DNA from: UBA11524 sp964383815
Lineage (GTDB): Bacteria; Bacillota; Clostridia; Christensenellales; Aristaeellaceae
Assembly: GCA_964383815.1 (NCBI GenBank)
Contig: CAYLIC010000003.1
Span: 1-64,000 of the forward strand
Reading direction: 5' to 3'
DNA: 64,000 nucleotides
The notes under the pieces are model-generated. The model did not search any database, had not been told where the DNA came from, and saw only the letters and a list, made by a program, of their open reading frames with translations. Within the stretch, counting starts at the first letter, position 1; every line of letters starts with the position of its first letter. The translations under genes and the position numbers were made by a program. Shown here piece after piece: positions 49,704-58,937 of this stretch.

Positions 49704-50936
49704 GTGTTTCATGTAAACGACCATTTTCAGAAGCTGCCTGGCTCCTACCTCTTTGCGGAGATTGCCCGCCGGGTGAAGGCCTATCAGGAGGCAAACCCGG
49801 AGGCGGACATTATCCGCCTGGGTATTGGGGATGTGACCAAGCCGCTGGTGCCTGCGGTGATTGAGGCCATGCACAGGGCCGTGGACGAAATGGGCCGCCA
49901 GGAAACCTTCAGGGGTTATGGGCCGGACTTTGGCTATGACTTTCTGGTCAACGCTATCCGCGAAGGCGACTATGCTCAGCGGGGCATTGACATCGCCTAT
50001 GACGAGGTGTTCATTTCCGATGGTGCCAAGAGCGACGTGGGCAACATTCAGGAGCTGTTCAGCCAGGATGCTGTCATCGCTGTGACCGACCCGGTATACC
50101 CTGTGTATGTGGACAGCAATGCCATGGCGGGCCGGGCGGGCGACTATGTGGGCGACCGGTGGAACCGGCTGGTGTACCTGCCCTGCAATGCGGAAAACGG
50201 CTTTGTGCCGCCCCTGCCGGACAGGCCCGTGGATGTGATTTACCTCTGCTATCCCAACAACCCCACCGGCACCGTGCTGAACAAGCTGCAGCTGAAGCGC
50301 TTTGTGGACTGGGCGAAGGAGCATGGCGCCATCATCATCTACGATGCGGCGTACCGGGCCTTCATCACCACGCCGGATGTGCCCCTGAGCATCTACGAGG
50401 TGGAGGGCGCCAGGGATGTGGCGATTGAGTGCTGCTCCTTCAGCAAAACGGCAGGCTTTACCGGCACGCGCTGCGCCTATACGGTTATCCCGCACACGGT
50501 GTGCGGCCTGGATGCCATGGGCGAAAAGGTGAGCCTGAACGCCATGTGGAAGCGCCGCATGGCCACCAAGTTCAACGGTGTGAGCTACCCCGTGCAGCGG
50601 GCTGCCGCCGCTGTGTACACCCCTGAGGGACAGGCGCAGATCAAGGCTGTTATCGCCAGCTATATGGAGAATGCCCGGGTCATCCGCGAAAGCCTGACGG
50701 AACAGGGCTTTACCGTCTTTGGCGGCACGGACGCGCCTTACATCTGGCTGAAGGTGCCAGAAGGCATGACCAGCTGGGCCTTCTTCGACCTGCTGCTGGA
50801 CAAGTGCCACATTGTGGGCACGCCGGGCTCCGGCTTCGGGCCCAGCGGGGAAGGGTACTTCCGCTTAACGGCCTTCAACACCCTGGAGAAAACCAAGCAA
50901 GCCATGGAGCGCCTGAGCAAGTTGAAGGAGGCTTGA
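49704..50936 (+). CDS. dapL: LL-diaminopimelate aminotransferase
   Basis: A 410-residue PLP enzyme that makes LL-diaminopimelate directly from tetrahydrodipicolinate, bypassing the succinylase or acetylase routes. The length and features match DapL: NDHFQKLPGSYLFAEIARRV, RLGIGDVTKPL, GYGPDFGYDFLVNAI, SDGAKSDVGNIQ, CYPNNPTGTVL and the PLP lysine in CCSFSKTAGFTGTRC. The start is GTG, chosen because TAAGGAGG lies seven bases before it. It is co-transcribed with dapF and cysK. Confidence 0.96.
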   Translation: MFHVNDHFQKLPGSYLFAEIARRVKAYQEANPEADIIRLGIGDVTKPLVPAVIEAMHRAVDEMGRQETFRGYGPDFGYDFLVNAIREGDYAQRGIDIAYDEVFISDGAKSDVGNIQELFSQDAVIAVTDPVYPVYVDSNAMAGRAGDYVGDRWNRLVYLPCNAENGFVPPLPDRPVDVIYLCYPNNPTGTVLNKLQLKRFVDWAKEHGAIIIYDAAYRAFITTPDVPLSIYEVEGARDVAIECCSFSKTAGFTGTRCAYTVIPHTVCGLDAMGEKVSLNAMWKRRMATKFNGVSYPVQRAAAAVYTPEGQAQIKAVIASYMENARVIRESLTEQGFTVFGGTDAPYIWLKVPEGMTSWAFFDLLLDKCHIVGTPGSGFGPSGEGYFRLTAFNTLEKTKQAMERLSKLKEA

Positions 50937-50938
50937 AA

Positions 50939-51865
50939 ATGAAGGTGTACCGCAGCATTTCGGAGATGATTGGTCACACACCGCTGCTGGAGGTGGTGAA
51001 CTACGAGCGGGACAACGGCCTGAACGCCACCATCCTGGCAAAGCTGGAGTGCTTCAACCCCGCAGGCAGCGCCAAGGATCGCGCTGCCCGTGCCATGCTG
51101 GACGAGGCGGAAAAGCGCGGCGCATTGCAGCCCGGCGGCACGGTGATTGAGCCTACCAGCGGCAACACGGGCATTGGCCTGGCAGCTGTGGGCCTGGCAA
51201 GAGGGTACAGGGTGATTCTCACCATGCCGGACAGCATGAGCGCCGAGCGCCGGAACCTGCTGAAGGCCTATGGCGCACAGCTGGTGCTGACCCCTGGCGC
51301 ACAGGGCATGGCGGGCGCTGTTGCCAAGGCGGAGGAGCTGGCCCGGGATCTGCCGGGCAGTATCATTGCCGGGCAGTTTGACAACCCGGCGAACCCCGGC
51401 GCCCACTATGCCACCACCGGCCCGGAAATCTGGCAGGATACGGATGGCAAGGTGGACATCTTCGTGGCGGGCGTGGGCACAGGCGGCACCATCAGCGGTG
51501 TGGGAAAATACCTGAAGGAGCAGAACCCCGCTGTCCGCATTGTGGCGGTGGAGCCTGCGGCTTCACCCCTGCTGAGCAGCGGCAAGGCCGGGCCCCACAA
51601 GCTGCAAGGTATTGGTGCCAACTTTGTGCCGGGGAACTTTGACAGGTGCGTGGTGGATGAAATCCTGCCGGTGGAGGCAGCTGATGCCTTTGCCGCAGGC
51701 CGCGCCATGACGAAGGAAGGCATGCTGGTGGGCATCACCTCCGGTGCGGCGCTCCATGCCGCCCGGGTGCTGGCCCAGCGCCCTGAAAACGCCGGCAAAA
51801 CCATTGTAGCCTTCATGCCGGACACCGGGGAACGCTACCTCTCCACCGAACTGTTTGCCGAATGA
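50939..51865 (+). CDS. cysK: Cysteine synthase (O-acetylserine sulfhydrylase)
   Basis: A 308-residue fold-type II PLP enzyme. The PLP lysine is in NPAGSAKDRAA (SAKD in place of the more common SVKD), the phosphate-binding loop is GTGGTISGVG, and PTSGNTGIGLA is the substrate loop. IGHTPLLE opens the protein. It would form cysteine from O-acetylserine and sulfide. The ATG starts two bases after the dapL stop and uses AAGGAGG inside the dapL end, so coupling is tight. Confidence 0.94.
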   Translation: MKVYRSISEMIGHTPLLEVVNYERDNGLNATILAKLECFNPAGSAKDRAARAMLDEAEKRGALQPGGTVIEPTSGNTGIGLAAVGLARGYRVILTMPDSMSAERRNLLKAYGAQLVLTPGAQGMAGAVAKAEELARDLPGSIIAGQFDNPANPGAHYATTGPEIWQDTDGKVDIFVAGVGTGGTISGVGKYLKEQNPAVRIVAVEPAASPLLSSGKAGPHKLQGIGANFVPGNFDRCVVDEILPVEAADAFAAGRAMTKEGMLVGITSGAALHAARVLAQRPENAGKTIVAFMPDTGERYLSTELFAE

Positions 51866-51873
51866 AAAAAATC

Positions 51874-51907
51874 CCGCAAGCTGCAAAAACAGCCTGCGGT
51901 TTTTTTA
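51874..51907 (+). terminator. Terminator of the dapF-dapL-cysK operon
   Basis: CCGCAAGCTG pairs with CAGCCTGCGG (one mismatch), followed by seven T residues. Confidence 0.87.
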
Positions 51908-51949
51908 TGTAGCGCGGTGTACCCGATGCAGGAAATGTGCCAGGCCGCG

Positions 51950-52039
51950 CAGTCCCAAACGGGATTCTTAAGGGATGAAATCCCTTAAGCGGAGTCCAGA
52001 GGCAGAGCCTCTGGCGGGACCCAGTGGCAGCGCCCCTGG
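51950..52039 (+). repeat. Interspersed palindromic repeat, copy 4 (best preserved)
   Basis: First hairpin CTTAAGGGAT-GAA-ATCCCTTAAG is perfect (within 51961-51990). Second hairpin 51996-52014 is CCAGAGGC-AGA-GCCTCTGG. A third, CCAGTGGC-AGC-GCCCCTGG (52021-52039), ends at the stop codon of the ABC exporter gene and could help end its transcript. Confidence 0.82.
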
Positions 52040-53956
52040 TCATGAGGCGATGGCGTTGCCGGTGTAGAGCTGGTAGTACTTGCCCTGGAGGTCGATAAGC
52101 TGGTCGTGGGTGCCGCGCTCGATAATGCGGCCGTTCTCCAGCACCATGATGCAGTTGGCATCACGGACGGTGGAAAGCCTGTGGGCAATGACGAAGGTGG
52201 TGCGGCCTTTCATCAGTGCATCCATGCCCTGCTGCACCTGGGTCTCCGTGCGGGTATCGATGGAGGAGGTTGCCTCGTCCAGAATCAGGGCAGGCGGGTC
52301 AGCCACGGCGGCGCGGGCAATGGCCAGCAGCTGGCGCTGGCCCTGAGACAGGTTGGCTCCATCGCCGGTGAGCACGGTGTTGTAGCCGTTCTCCAGGCGG
52401 CGGATGAAGGCATCAGCATTCGCCAGCCTGGCAGCGGCGATGCACTCCTCATCGGTGGCATCCAGGCGACCGTAGCGGATGTTGTCCAGCACGGTGCCGG
52501 TGAACAGGTGGGTGTCCTGCAGCACCATACCCAGGGAGCGGCGCAGGTCGTCCTTCTTAATCTTGTTGATGTTGATGTCGTCGTAGCGAATCTTGCCATC
52601 CTGAATATCGTAGAAGCGGTTGATCAGGTTGGTAATGGTGGTTTTGCCGGCACCGGTGCCGCCGACAAAGGCCAGCTTCTGCCCGGGCATGGCATACATG
52701 GTGATGTTGTGCAGCACGGTTTTCTCTTCAGTGTAGCCAAAGTCCACATCGTCGAAGGTCACGCCGCCTTCCAGCTTCTTGTAGGTCACCGTGCCATCCT
52801 GGTGCGGGTGCTTCCAGGCCCACAGGCCGGTGCGGTGGTCGGCTTCCGTCAGGGTGCCATCGGCATTTTCAATGGCGTTCACCAGCTCCACATAGCCTTC
52901 ATCCGCCTCGGGCTTTTCGTCCATCATGGCAAAGACCCGGCTGGCGCCAGCCATGGCCATGACGATGGTGTTCAGCAGCTGCGCCACCTGGGTGACGGGC
53001 TGGGTGAAGTTTTTGTTCAGGGTCAGGAAGGACACCAGGCGGCCCAGGGACAGATTCCAGCCGGAGAGCGCCATGGCGGCGCCGCACACGGCAATCAGCA
53101 CATAGCTGATGTGCCCCAGGTTGTTGTTGATAGGCCCAAGGCGGTTGGAATAGCTGTTGGCATTCTCGGCAGAGGAGCGCAGCTCTTCATTCAGGGCGCG
53201 GAACTTCTCGATGGCCTTGTCCTCATGGCAGAAGACCTTAACCACCTTCTGGCCTTCCATCATTTCTTCAATGTAGCCGTTCACCTGGCCCAGGTTTTTC
53301 TGCTGGGCCACAAAATAGGTGCCGGCCTTGCTGCTGAACTTGCCTGCGGTGAACATCATCACGCCAATCATCACCAGGGACAGAAGCGTTAGCGGGAAGG
53401 ACATGTTCACCATGCTGACAAAGGTGGAAACGATGGTGATGGCGGAATTGATCACCTGGGGAAGGGTGTTGCCAATCAGCTGGCGCAGGGTGTCCACGTC
53501 GTTGGTGTAGACGGACATGATGTCGCCATGGGCGTGGGTGTCGAAGTAGCTGATGGGCAGCTTTTCCATGTTGGAGAAAAGCTCGGTGCGGATGGCCAGC
53601 ATGCTGCCCTGGCTCACATTAACCATGATGCGGTTGTAGCTGTAGGAGCTGAGCAGGGCAATGGACAGCCAGACAGCCAGCTTGCCAATGGCGGCTGCCA
53701 GGGGGCCAAAGTCCGGGGTCAGGCCGGCCTCCTTGTCTGCCAGCATGGGGAGAATGTAATCGTCAATCAGGGTTTGGGTGAACAGGGTGCCCTGCAGGGA
53801 GGTGAGCACGGAAATCACAATCAGCACGGCAACAGCCAGGAAGTGCCACTTATACCTTGCCAGGACAAACTTCATCAGCCGCATCAGAATCTTGCCCTGT
53901 CCCTTAAAGGACTGCCTGGGCATCACGGGACCGCGGCCACGGGGACCTCTCATCAT
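52040..53956 (-). CDS. ABC exporter half-transporter, catalytically complete subunit
   Basis: A 638-residue exporter half: six TM helices (about residues 30-340) fused to an ATPase domain. Walker A is FVGGTGAGKTT, signature NLSQGQRQL, Walker B ALILDEATSSIDTRTE with the catalytic Glu, and the switch His in FVIAHRLST. The linker before the ATPase has an extra segment (TGLWAWKHPHQDGTVTYKKL) not found in standard exporters. Its start overlaps the end of the 53953 gene by four bases, and the two make a heterodimer. The signature has Gln (LSQGQ) in place of LSGGQ, as expected for the side facing a degenerate site. Confidence 0.94.
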   Translation of the reverse strand: MMRGPRGRGPVMPRQSFKGQGKILMRLMKFVLARYKWHFLAVAVLIVISVLTSLQGTLFTQTLIDDYILPMLADKEAGLTPDFGPLAAAIGKLAVWLSIALLSSYSYNRIMVNVSQGSMLAIRTELFSNMEKLPISYFDTHAHGDIMSVYTNDVDTLRQLIGNTLPQVINSAITIVSTFVSMVNMSFPLTLLSLVMIGVMMFTAGKFSSKAGTYFVAQQKNLGQVNGYIEEMMEGQKVVKVFCHEDKAIEKFRALNEELRSSAENANSYSNRLGPINNNLGHISYVLIAVCGAAMALSGWNLSLGRLVSFLTLNKNFTQPVTQVAQLLNTIVMAMAGASRVFAMMDEKPEADEGYVELVNAIENADGTLTEADHRTGLWAWKHPHQDGTVTYKKLEGGVTFDDVDFGYTEEKTVLHNITMYAMPGQKLAFVGGTGAGKTTITNLINRFYDIQDGKIRYDDININKIKKDDLRRSLGMVLQDTHLFTGTVLDNIRYGRLDATDEECIAAARLANADAFIRRLENGYNTVLTGDGANLSQGQRQLLAIARAAVADPPALILDEATSSIDTRTETQVQQGMDALMKGRTTFVIAHRLSTVRDANCIMVLENGRIIERGTHDQLIDLQGKYYQLYTGNAIAS

Positions 53957-55725
53957 TGCAGGTCGCCTCCCTTCTCGTCGGGCGCAGGCTCGTCAAAATC
54001 GCCGCTGCCCTGGGTTTGCGTTTCGTAAATCTCGCGGTAAATCTCATTGGTAGCCAGCAGGTTTTCATGGGTGTCGAAGGCGGAAATGCAGCCATCGTCC
54101 ATGACGATAATCCGGTCGGCCTGCTCCACAGAGGCCACGCGCTGGGCAATGATAATCTTGGTGGTGCCGGGAATCTTCTGGGCAAAGGCACGGCGGATTT
54201 TCGCATCGGTGGCGGTGTCCACAGCGGAGGTAGAATCGTCCAGAATCAGCACGCGGGGTTTCTTCAGCAGGGCGCGGGCAATGCACAGGCGCTGCTTCTG
54301 CCCGCCGGAAACATTGGTGCCGCCCTGCTCAATCCAGGTGTTGTAGCCATCGGGCAGGCGGTCGATAAACTCATCAGCGCAGGCCTGGCGGCACACCTCC
54401 CGGCATTCCTCCTCGGTGGCATCCTCCTTGCCCCAGCGCAGGTTGTCCAGGATGGTGCCGGAGAACAGCACGTTCTTCTGCAGCACCACGGCCACCTGGT
54501 TGCGCAGGGTATCCAGGTCGTAGTTGCGCACGTCCTGGCCGCCCACGCACACGGAGCCGTCCGTCACATCGTACAGGCGGCTGATCAGGTTCACCAGGGA
54601 GGATTTGCCGCAGCCGGTGCTGCCGATGATGCCAATGGTTTCGCCGGACTTGATGTGCAGGTCAATATCGTGGAGCACATCCTCGCCGCTGCCGGTCTTG
54701 TAGTAGGAGAAGTTCACATGGTTGAAGTCGATGGCGCCGTCCTTCACATCGCAAACGGGGTTCTCCGGGTTCACAATGTCGGGCTTCTCGTCCAGCACTT
54801 CGCAAATGCGCTGACCGGACGCCGTGGACATGGTCAGCATAACGAAAATCATGGACAGCATCATCAGGGACATGAGGGTGCTCATCACATAGCTGAACAG
54901 GGAGGTCAGCTCGCCGGTGGAAAGGCTGCCAGCCACAATAAAATTGGCGCCAAACCAGCTCAGCATAATGATGCAGCCGTACACAATCAGCATCATGAAG
55001 GGGTTGTTCAGGGCGATGATGCTTTCCGCCTTCACAAACAGCTTGTAGACATTTTCCGCAGCCCTGGTAAACTTGCTGGTTTCGTGCTCCTCCCGGACGA
55101 AGGCCTTCACCACGCGGATGGCGGAAACGTTTTCCTGTACAGAGGCATTCAGCGCATCATACTTCTTGAACACCTGGCGGAACAGCTTGGACACGATGCT
55201 GATGATGGTGAACAGCACCGCCGCCAGCACCACCAGCGCCGCCAGGAAAATCAGGCTCAGCCGATGGTTAATCACAAAGCACATGACCATGGAGCAAATC
55301 ATGGTCAGGGGCGCGCGGACGGCAATGCGCAGAATCATCTGGAAGGCGTTCTGCACGTTGCTCACATCGGTGGTCATGCGGGTGATGAGGCCGGCGGTAG
55401 AGAACTTATCAATGTTGGAAAAGGAGAAGGTCTGCACCGTTTCATACATGGCGTCCCGCAGGTTGTAGGCAAAGCCGGAGGAGGCCTTGGCGGCGGTTTT
55501 GGCAGCGGCAACGCCGAAGAACAGGCTTAGGAAAGCCAGCACCAGCATAAACGCACCATACTTGATGATTTCCCCCATACTGCCAGCCTGGATACCCTTG
55601 TCTATCAGGGAGGCGGTGGTGAAGGGAATCAGCACCTCCATCAGCACCTCCAGCGCAGCAAAAAGGGGCGTGAGGATTGAAACAGCCTTGTATTCCTTGA
55701 TCTGTTTCATGAGGGTTTTCAGCAT
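53953..55725 (-). CDS. ABC exporter half-transporter, degenerate-site subunit
   Basis: A 590-residue exporter half with six TM helices and an ATPase domain. Walker A is IIGSTGCGKSS and the signature is NVSGGQKQR, but Walker B reads VLILDDSTSAVD (catalytic Glu replaced by Asp) and the switch His is Gln (IIIAQRVASV). These changes mark the non-hydrolysing site of heterodimeric exporters such as TM287/288. It is first in a two-gene operon. AAAGGATG is the ribosome binding site. The substrate is unknown; drugs, peptides or lipids are possible. Confidence 0.94.
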   Translation of the reverse strand: MLKTLMKQIKEYKAVSILTPLFAALEVLMEVLIPFTTASLIDKGIQAGSMGEIIKYGAFMLVLAFLSLFFGVAAAKTAAKASSGFAYNLRDAMYETVQTFSFSNIDKFSTAGLITRMTTDVSNVQNAFQMILRIAVRAPLTMICSMVMCFVINHRLSLIFLAALVVLAAVLFTIISIVSKLFRQVFKKYDALNASVQENVSAIRVVKAFVREEHETSKFTRAAENVYKLFVKAESIIALNNPFMMLIVYGCIIMLSWFGANFIVAGSLSTGELTSLFSYVMSTLMSLMMLSMIFVMLTMSTASGQRICEVLDEKPDIVNPENPVCDVKDGAIDFNHVNFSYYKTGSGEDVLHDIDLHIKSGETIGIIGSTGCGKSSLVNLISRLYDVTDGSVCVGGQDVRNYDLDTLRNQVAVVLQKNVLFSGTILDNLRWGKEDATEEECREVCRQACADEFIDRLPDGYNTWIEQGGTNVSGGQKQRLCIARALLKKPRVLILDDSTSAVDTATDAKIRRAFAQKIPGTTKIIIAQRVASVEQADRIIVMDDGCISAFDTHENLLATNEIYREIYETQTQGSGDFDEPAPDEKGGDLQ

Positions 55726-55780
55726 AGGTCGGGATCATCCTTTCTTCACAAAGACCCTTTACATAAATGAATCACTCTTA

Positions 55781-55809
55781 AGTATAGTCAAACCATAAAA
55801 ACATGTCAA
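55781..55809 (-). promoter_or_regulatory. Sigma-A promoter of the ABC exporter operon
   Basis: On the minus strand TTGACA, 17-base spacer, TATACT, 56 bases before the start codon. Confidence 0.87.
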
Positions 55810-55855
55810 CGCGAACACATTGAATATTTTGTGAACAATTCTGCCTTCATAGCAA

Positions 55856-55884
55856 CGCGCCTGCCACATACAGCAGCAGGCGCG
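55856..55884 (-). terminator. Hairpin at the end of the vanW-sfsA envelope operon
   Basis: Nine-pair stem CGCGCCTGC / GCAGGCGCG with an 11-base loop, five bases after the stop of the 55890 gene. No U run follows, so termination efficiency is doubtful. Confidence 0.5.
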
Positions 55885-55889
55885 GCGGG

Positions 55890-57272
55890 TCAATCGTCAA
55901 AGTACGCCTCATCGTCGGCAGCGGCGCCGCCGTTCAAAAGCAGGTTCAGCACCTGATGCTCCTCCAGCAGGTCCATCAGGCTCTGCATGGTGTTCACGGG
56001 CACGCGGGTCAGCAGCGGAAGGATGCCTTCCAGCATGGGGGAACCTATCCTGGAAAGAAGCTCGGTCAGGGTGACATCGTTCATGGAGAGCAGGTTGAAG
56101 CTGCTTTCCAGCTGGGCATTGGTGAACTCCGGGGTTTTGTCCGGGGTGTAGTGCTGCACCGTGCCGGACAGGGTCAGCTGAGGCTGGCGGGTTTCGGCAT
56201 TCAGAAGGGACAGGGCCAGCATGCCGTTTTCCTCCTGGCCTTCCAGCAGCAGGTGGGTTTCCCGGGCCATCGCCTCGCCGCTCACGTCCAGCCGCAGGCG
56301 GAGCGGTGCATTCAGCTGCCAGCTCTTCAGGCCTGCAAGGCCTTCCGCCTGGAGGGACAGGGCCAGCACAGTGGCCTCCGCATCATCGGTGATGGTCAGC
56401 TGCAGCTGCTCCTCCCCGGTGGGCTGGGCGGCATAGCGGGCGGAAACGGCATAGCCGTTGGTGGTGGCGGGCAGCGCCAGGCTCCAGGCAGAAACGGTGT
56501 CCTCCACCGTGCGGGTGAGAAGGGTTACATCACCGGTGCGCCAGGTTTCGGTGGCGCCCTGCTGGGCGATGGTAATGCCGTCCTCCGCCACAAAGCTCTC
56601 TGCCCAGGCGGGTAAGTCCATCAGGGCCTCGGCAACCGTTTCGTCATAGCCGGCCTCCATGGTCAGCGCCTGCACCCAGAACTGGAAGGCCCTATCCCCG
56701 CTGGCAATGTCTGCCATTTCACGGGCCAGGGCGATGGTCTGCTGCCTCGTGATGGTGCGCGGGCCGCTCTGGGCCAGCATGGTCTGCCGCCATGCGCTGG
56801 TCAGGGAGTCCAGGGCGCTGGTGTGCACATAGGGCGAGACCAGCAGGGCAAGGCGCTGCAGGGGAATATCTAGGTGGAAGTAGGCCTTCATGGAAAACTC
56901 CAGCAGGGCCACCAGGTTGATGAAGAGGGTTTCATCGCCCAGGAGGCTGGAGTTGATTCCCCAGGCCGATTCGGTGCCGAAAACCCGCAGGGAGGTGCGG
57001 GTGCTGTCCTGCCCGCCCAGGGTGAGGATGGTGTTCAGGTCAAAGCAGCCGGTGAAGGAGCTTTCCAGGGTGCCCTCCAGGGTGATGATGTTCACCAGCT
57101 CAGCCAGGCTGGACATAAGGGGCTGCTGCTCCCTGGGAAAGGCGGCGCCATCCATTTGAAACCCCAGGTGGAAGCGCAGGCCGGAGGCGTCCTGGTCGGC
57201 AAAGGCCAGGGTGGGAACCAGCATGCACAGGCACAGAAGCGCGCACAGGGTGCGGCGGAAAATGGAACGCAT
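55890..57272 (-). CDS. Secreted protein of unknown function
   Basis: A 460-residue protein I do not recognise. A signal peptide ends near LAFA/DQDA. The mature part is largely alternating hydrophobic/polar beta-strand-like sequence (for example LTISDDAEATVLALSLQ-like and LRLRLDVSGEAM stretches) with a helical middle region (about residues 150-230). The C-terminus is acidic (AADDEAYFDD). There is no lipobox or sorting motif. It is last in the operon vanW, sfsA, CHAP, ppaC, this gene, so an envelope role is plausible. GCGAGGT precedes the start. Confidence 0.68.
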   Translation of the reverse strand: MRSIFRRTLCALLCLCMLVPTLAFADQDASGLRFHLGFQMDGAAFPREQQPLMSSLAELVNIITLEGTLESSFTGCFDLNTILTLGGQDSTRTSLRVFGTESAWGINSSLLGDETLFINLVALLEFSMKAYFHLDIPLQRLALLVSPYVHTSALDSLTSAWRQTMLAQSGPRTITRQQTIALAREMADIASGDRAFQFWVQALTMEAGYDETVAEALMDLPAWAESFVAEDGITIAQQGATETWRTGDVTLLTRTVEDTVSAWSLALPATTNGYAVSARYAAQPTGEEQLQLTITDDAEATVLALSLQAEGLAGLKSWQLNAPLRLRLDVSGEAMARETHLLLEGQEENGMLALSLLNAETRQPQLTLSGTVQHYTPDKTPEFTNAQLESSFNLLSMNDVTLTELLSRIGSPMLEGILPLLTRVPVNTMQSLMDLLEEHQVLNLLLNGGAAADDEAYFDD

Positions 57273-57293
57273 GGGGTACCTCGCTTTCTGTTT

Positions 57294-58913
57294 TTAGCCC
57301 CAAAGGAGGGACAGTGCGGGAACAATCTGCTTCTTGCGGCTGACAACCCCGGGCAGGAACACATGGTGCTCCGGCGCCTCCGCCACGTTGAAGGCCATGC
57401 GGATCACATCCTCATCGCCCAGGAAAACCAGCTCGGTGCCTTCGCGCAGCACGTCGGTCAGCATCAGCAGCTGCAGGTCGTAGCCGTTGGCCTGCTTCAT
57501 TTTTTCCATGGCGGGCAAAAGCTCCGGCAGGCGGGCCAGCACACCCTCTGCATCCAGGCAGGTAATCTGCCCAATGCCCAGGCTGTGCCCGGCAATGTGG
57601 AACTCCTTAAAATCGGTGCCCAGCAGCTCCTTAACGGATTTCCCGGCGCTGGAGCCGATGGAGAAGATTTCCTTGCCCAGGGCCTCCAGGTCAATGCCTG
57701 CAATGCGGGCCAGGCGCTCCGCCATGCGGCGGTCGTGGCTGGTGCAGGTGGGGGACTTGAACATGACCGTATCGGACAGGATGGCGGCAGCCATCAGGCC
57801 TGCCAGCCGCCGGGAAGGCATCAGCCCGCGCTCCTGGTACATGGTGGCCACAATGGTGGTGGTGGAGCCAACGGGCTCGTTCCGCATGAAAACCGGGTTG
57901 CCCGTCTGCACATCCGCCAGGCGGTGGTGGTCAATAATGGCCAGGATCTCTGCCTGCTCCAGCCCATCAACAGACTGGGCGCGCTCGTTATGGTCCACCA
58001 GCACCACCCGCTTGCGGCTGGGGCGGATCAGGTGATAGCGGCTCAGGGTGCCCACAACCTTCTGGTTTTCATCCAGCACGGGGTAGGAGCGATAGCGGCT
58101 TTGCAGCACGGCATCGCGCACATCGTCGATATAATCGTCCAGGTGGAAGTGAACGATGTTGCTGATCTGCGCAACGCGGCCAATGGGCATAGCCTGATAA
58201 ATCATGCGGGCAGCCCGGTAGGCGTCGCAGGGTGTGGCAATCATGCAGGTTTTGCTGGAAAGGCCACGGTACTTTTCCGCCAGGCTGGTCTGGCACAGAA
58301 TAACGCAGCTGGCCTGGGCCTGCAGGGCCTGCTCCACCACGTCCTCCTGCTGCCCGCAGATGACCACGCTGCCTTCCTTCACGCAGGGTGCGCAGCCATC
58401 GCCGGTGGGCAGGGCGATGACCACATCGCCGGAAATGCTGTCGAACACGTCGCTTTCATCGTTGATGATGAGGCCTTCCAGGGCGGAAAGCAGGTTGAAC
58501 ACGGGCACCTGGTCGATGGCGGGGTGCTGGATGGACTCCATGTCCTTCTCGGCAATGCTGCCGGTGGTAATCATGCCGAACAGGTGACCCTGCTCGTCCG
58601 TTACGGGCACGGCGGAAAGGCCGGTGTTGCTTCGCAGCACCTCCCACGCCCGGCTGACCGCCACACCGGAGGACAGCATGGGCGGCCTGTCGAAGGCCAC
58701 GTCCCGCACCTGGGTGCGCACGGTGCTGATGTACTGAGGCGCTTCAAAGCCGAAACGCTCCAGGAGAAAGGTGGTTTCATCGTTGATATGCCCCAGGCGG
58801 GCGGCAACATAGTCGCTGTTGCCCAGGGCGTTGTTCAGCGCGGCATAGGCCATTGCGGACACCACCGAGTCCGTGTCCGGGTTACGGTGACCGAAAACAT
58901 ATATGGGATCCAT
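57294..58913 (-). CDS. ppaC: Manganese-dependent inorganic pyrophosphatase with CBS and DRTGG insert
   Basis: A 539-residue family II pyrophosphatase. The DHH domain starts IYVFGHRNPDTDSVVSA. After a roughly 240-residue regulatory insert (CBS pair near 70-130 and 245-300 with a DRTGG domain between), the core resumes with VVLVDHNERAQ, AIIDHHRLAD and, in the DHHA2 domain, SRKKQIVP. The CBS insert binds adenine nucleotides in known homologues and regulates activity. AAGGAGGC precedes the start. Its place inside an envelope operon is unusual but may only reflect pyrophosphate removal for biosynthesis. Confidence 0.94.
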   Translation of the reverse strand: MDPIYVFGHRNPDTDSVVSAMAYAALNNALGNSDYVAARLGHINDETTFLLERFGFEAPQYISTVRTQVRDVAFDRPPMLSSGVAVSRAWEVLRSNTGLSAVPVTDEQGHLFGMITTGSIAEKDMESIQHPAIDQVPVFNLLSALEGLIINDESDVFDSISGDVVIALPTGDGCAPCVKEGSVVICGQQEDVVEQALQAQASCVILCQTSLAEKYRGLSSKTCMIATPCDAYRAARMIYQAMPIGRVAQISNIVHFHLDDYIDDVRDAVLQSRYRSYPVLDENQKVVGTLSRYHLIRPSRKRVVLVDHNERAQSVDGLEQAEILAIIDHHRLADVQTGNPVFMRNEPVGSTTTIVATMYQERGLMPSRRLAGLMAAAILSDTVMFKSPTCTSHDRRMAERLARIAGIDLEALGKEIFSIGSSAGKSVKELLGTDFKEFHIAGHSLGIGQITCLDAEGVLARLPELLPAMEKMKQANGYDLQLLMLTDVLREGTELVFLGDEDVIRMAFNVAEAPEHHVFLPGVVSRKKQIVPALSLLWG

Positions 58914-58937
58914 GGGTATGCCTCCTTCATGGTGGTG

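Noticed and set aside
52040..53956. Extra segment before the ATPase domain as an inserted foreign domain
   Set aside because: The insert is short and in frame, and similar segments are familiar in clostridial heterodimeric exporters of this type; it was noted only in the annotation.
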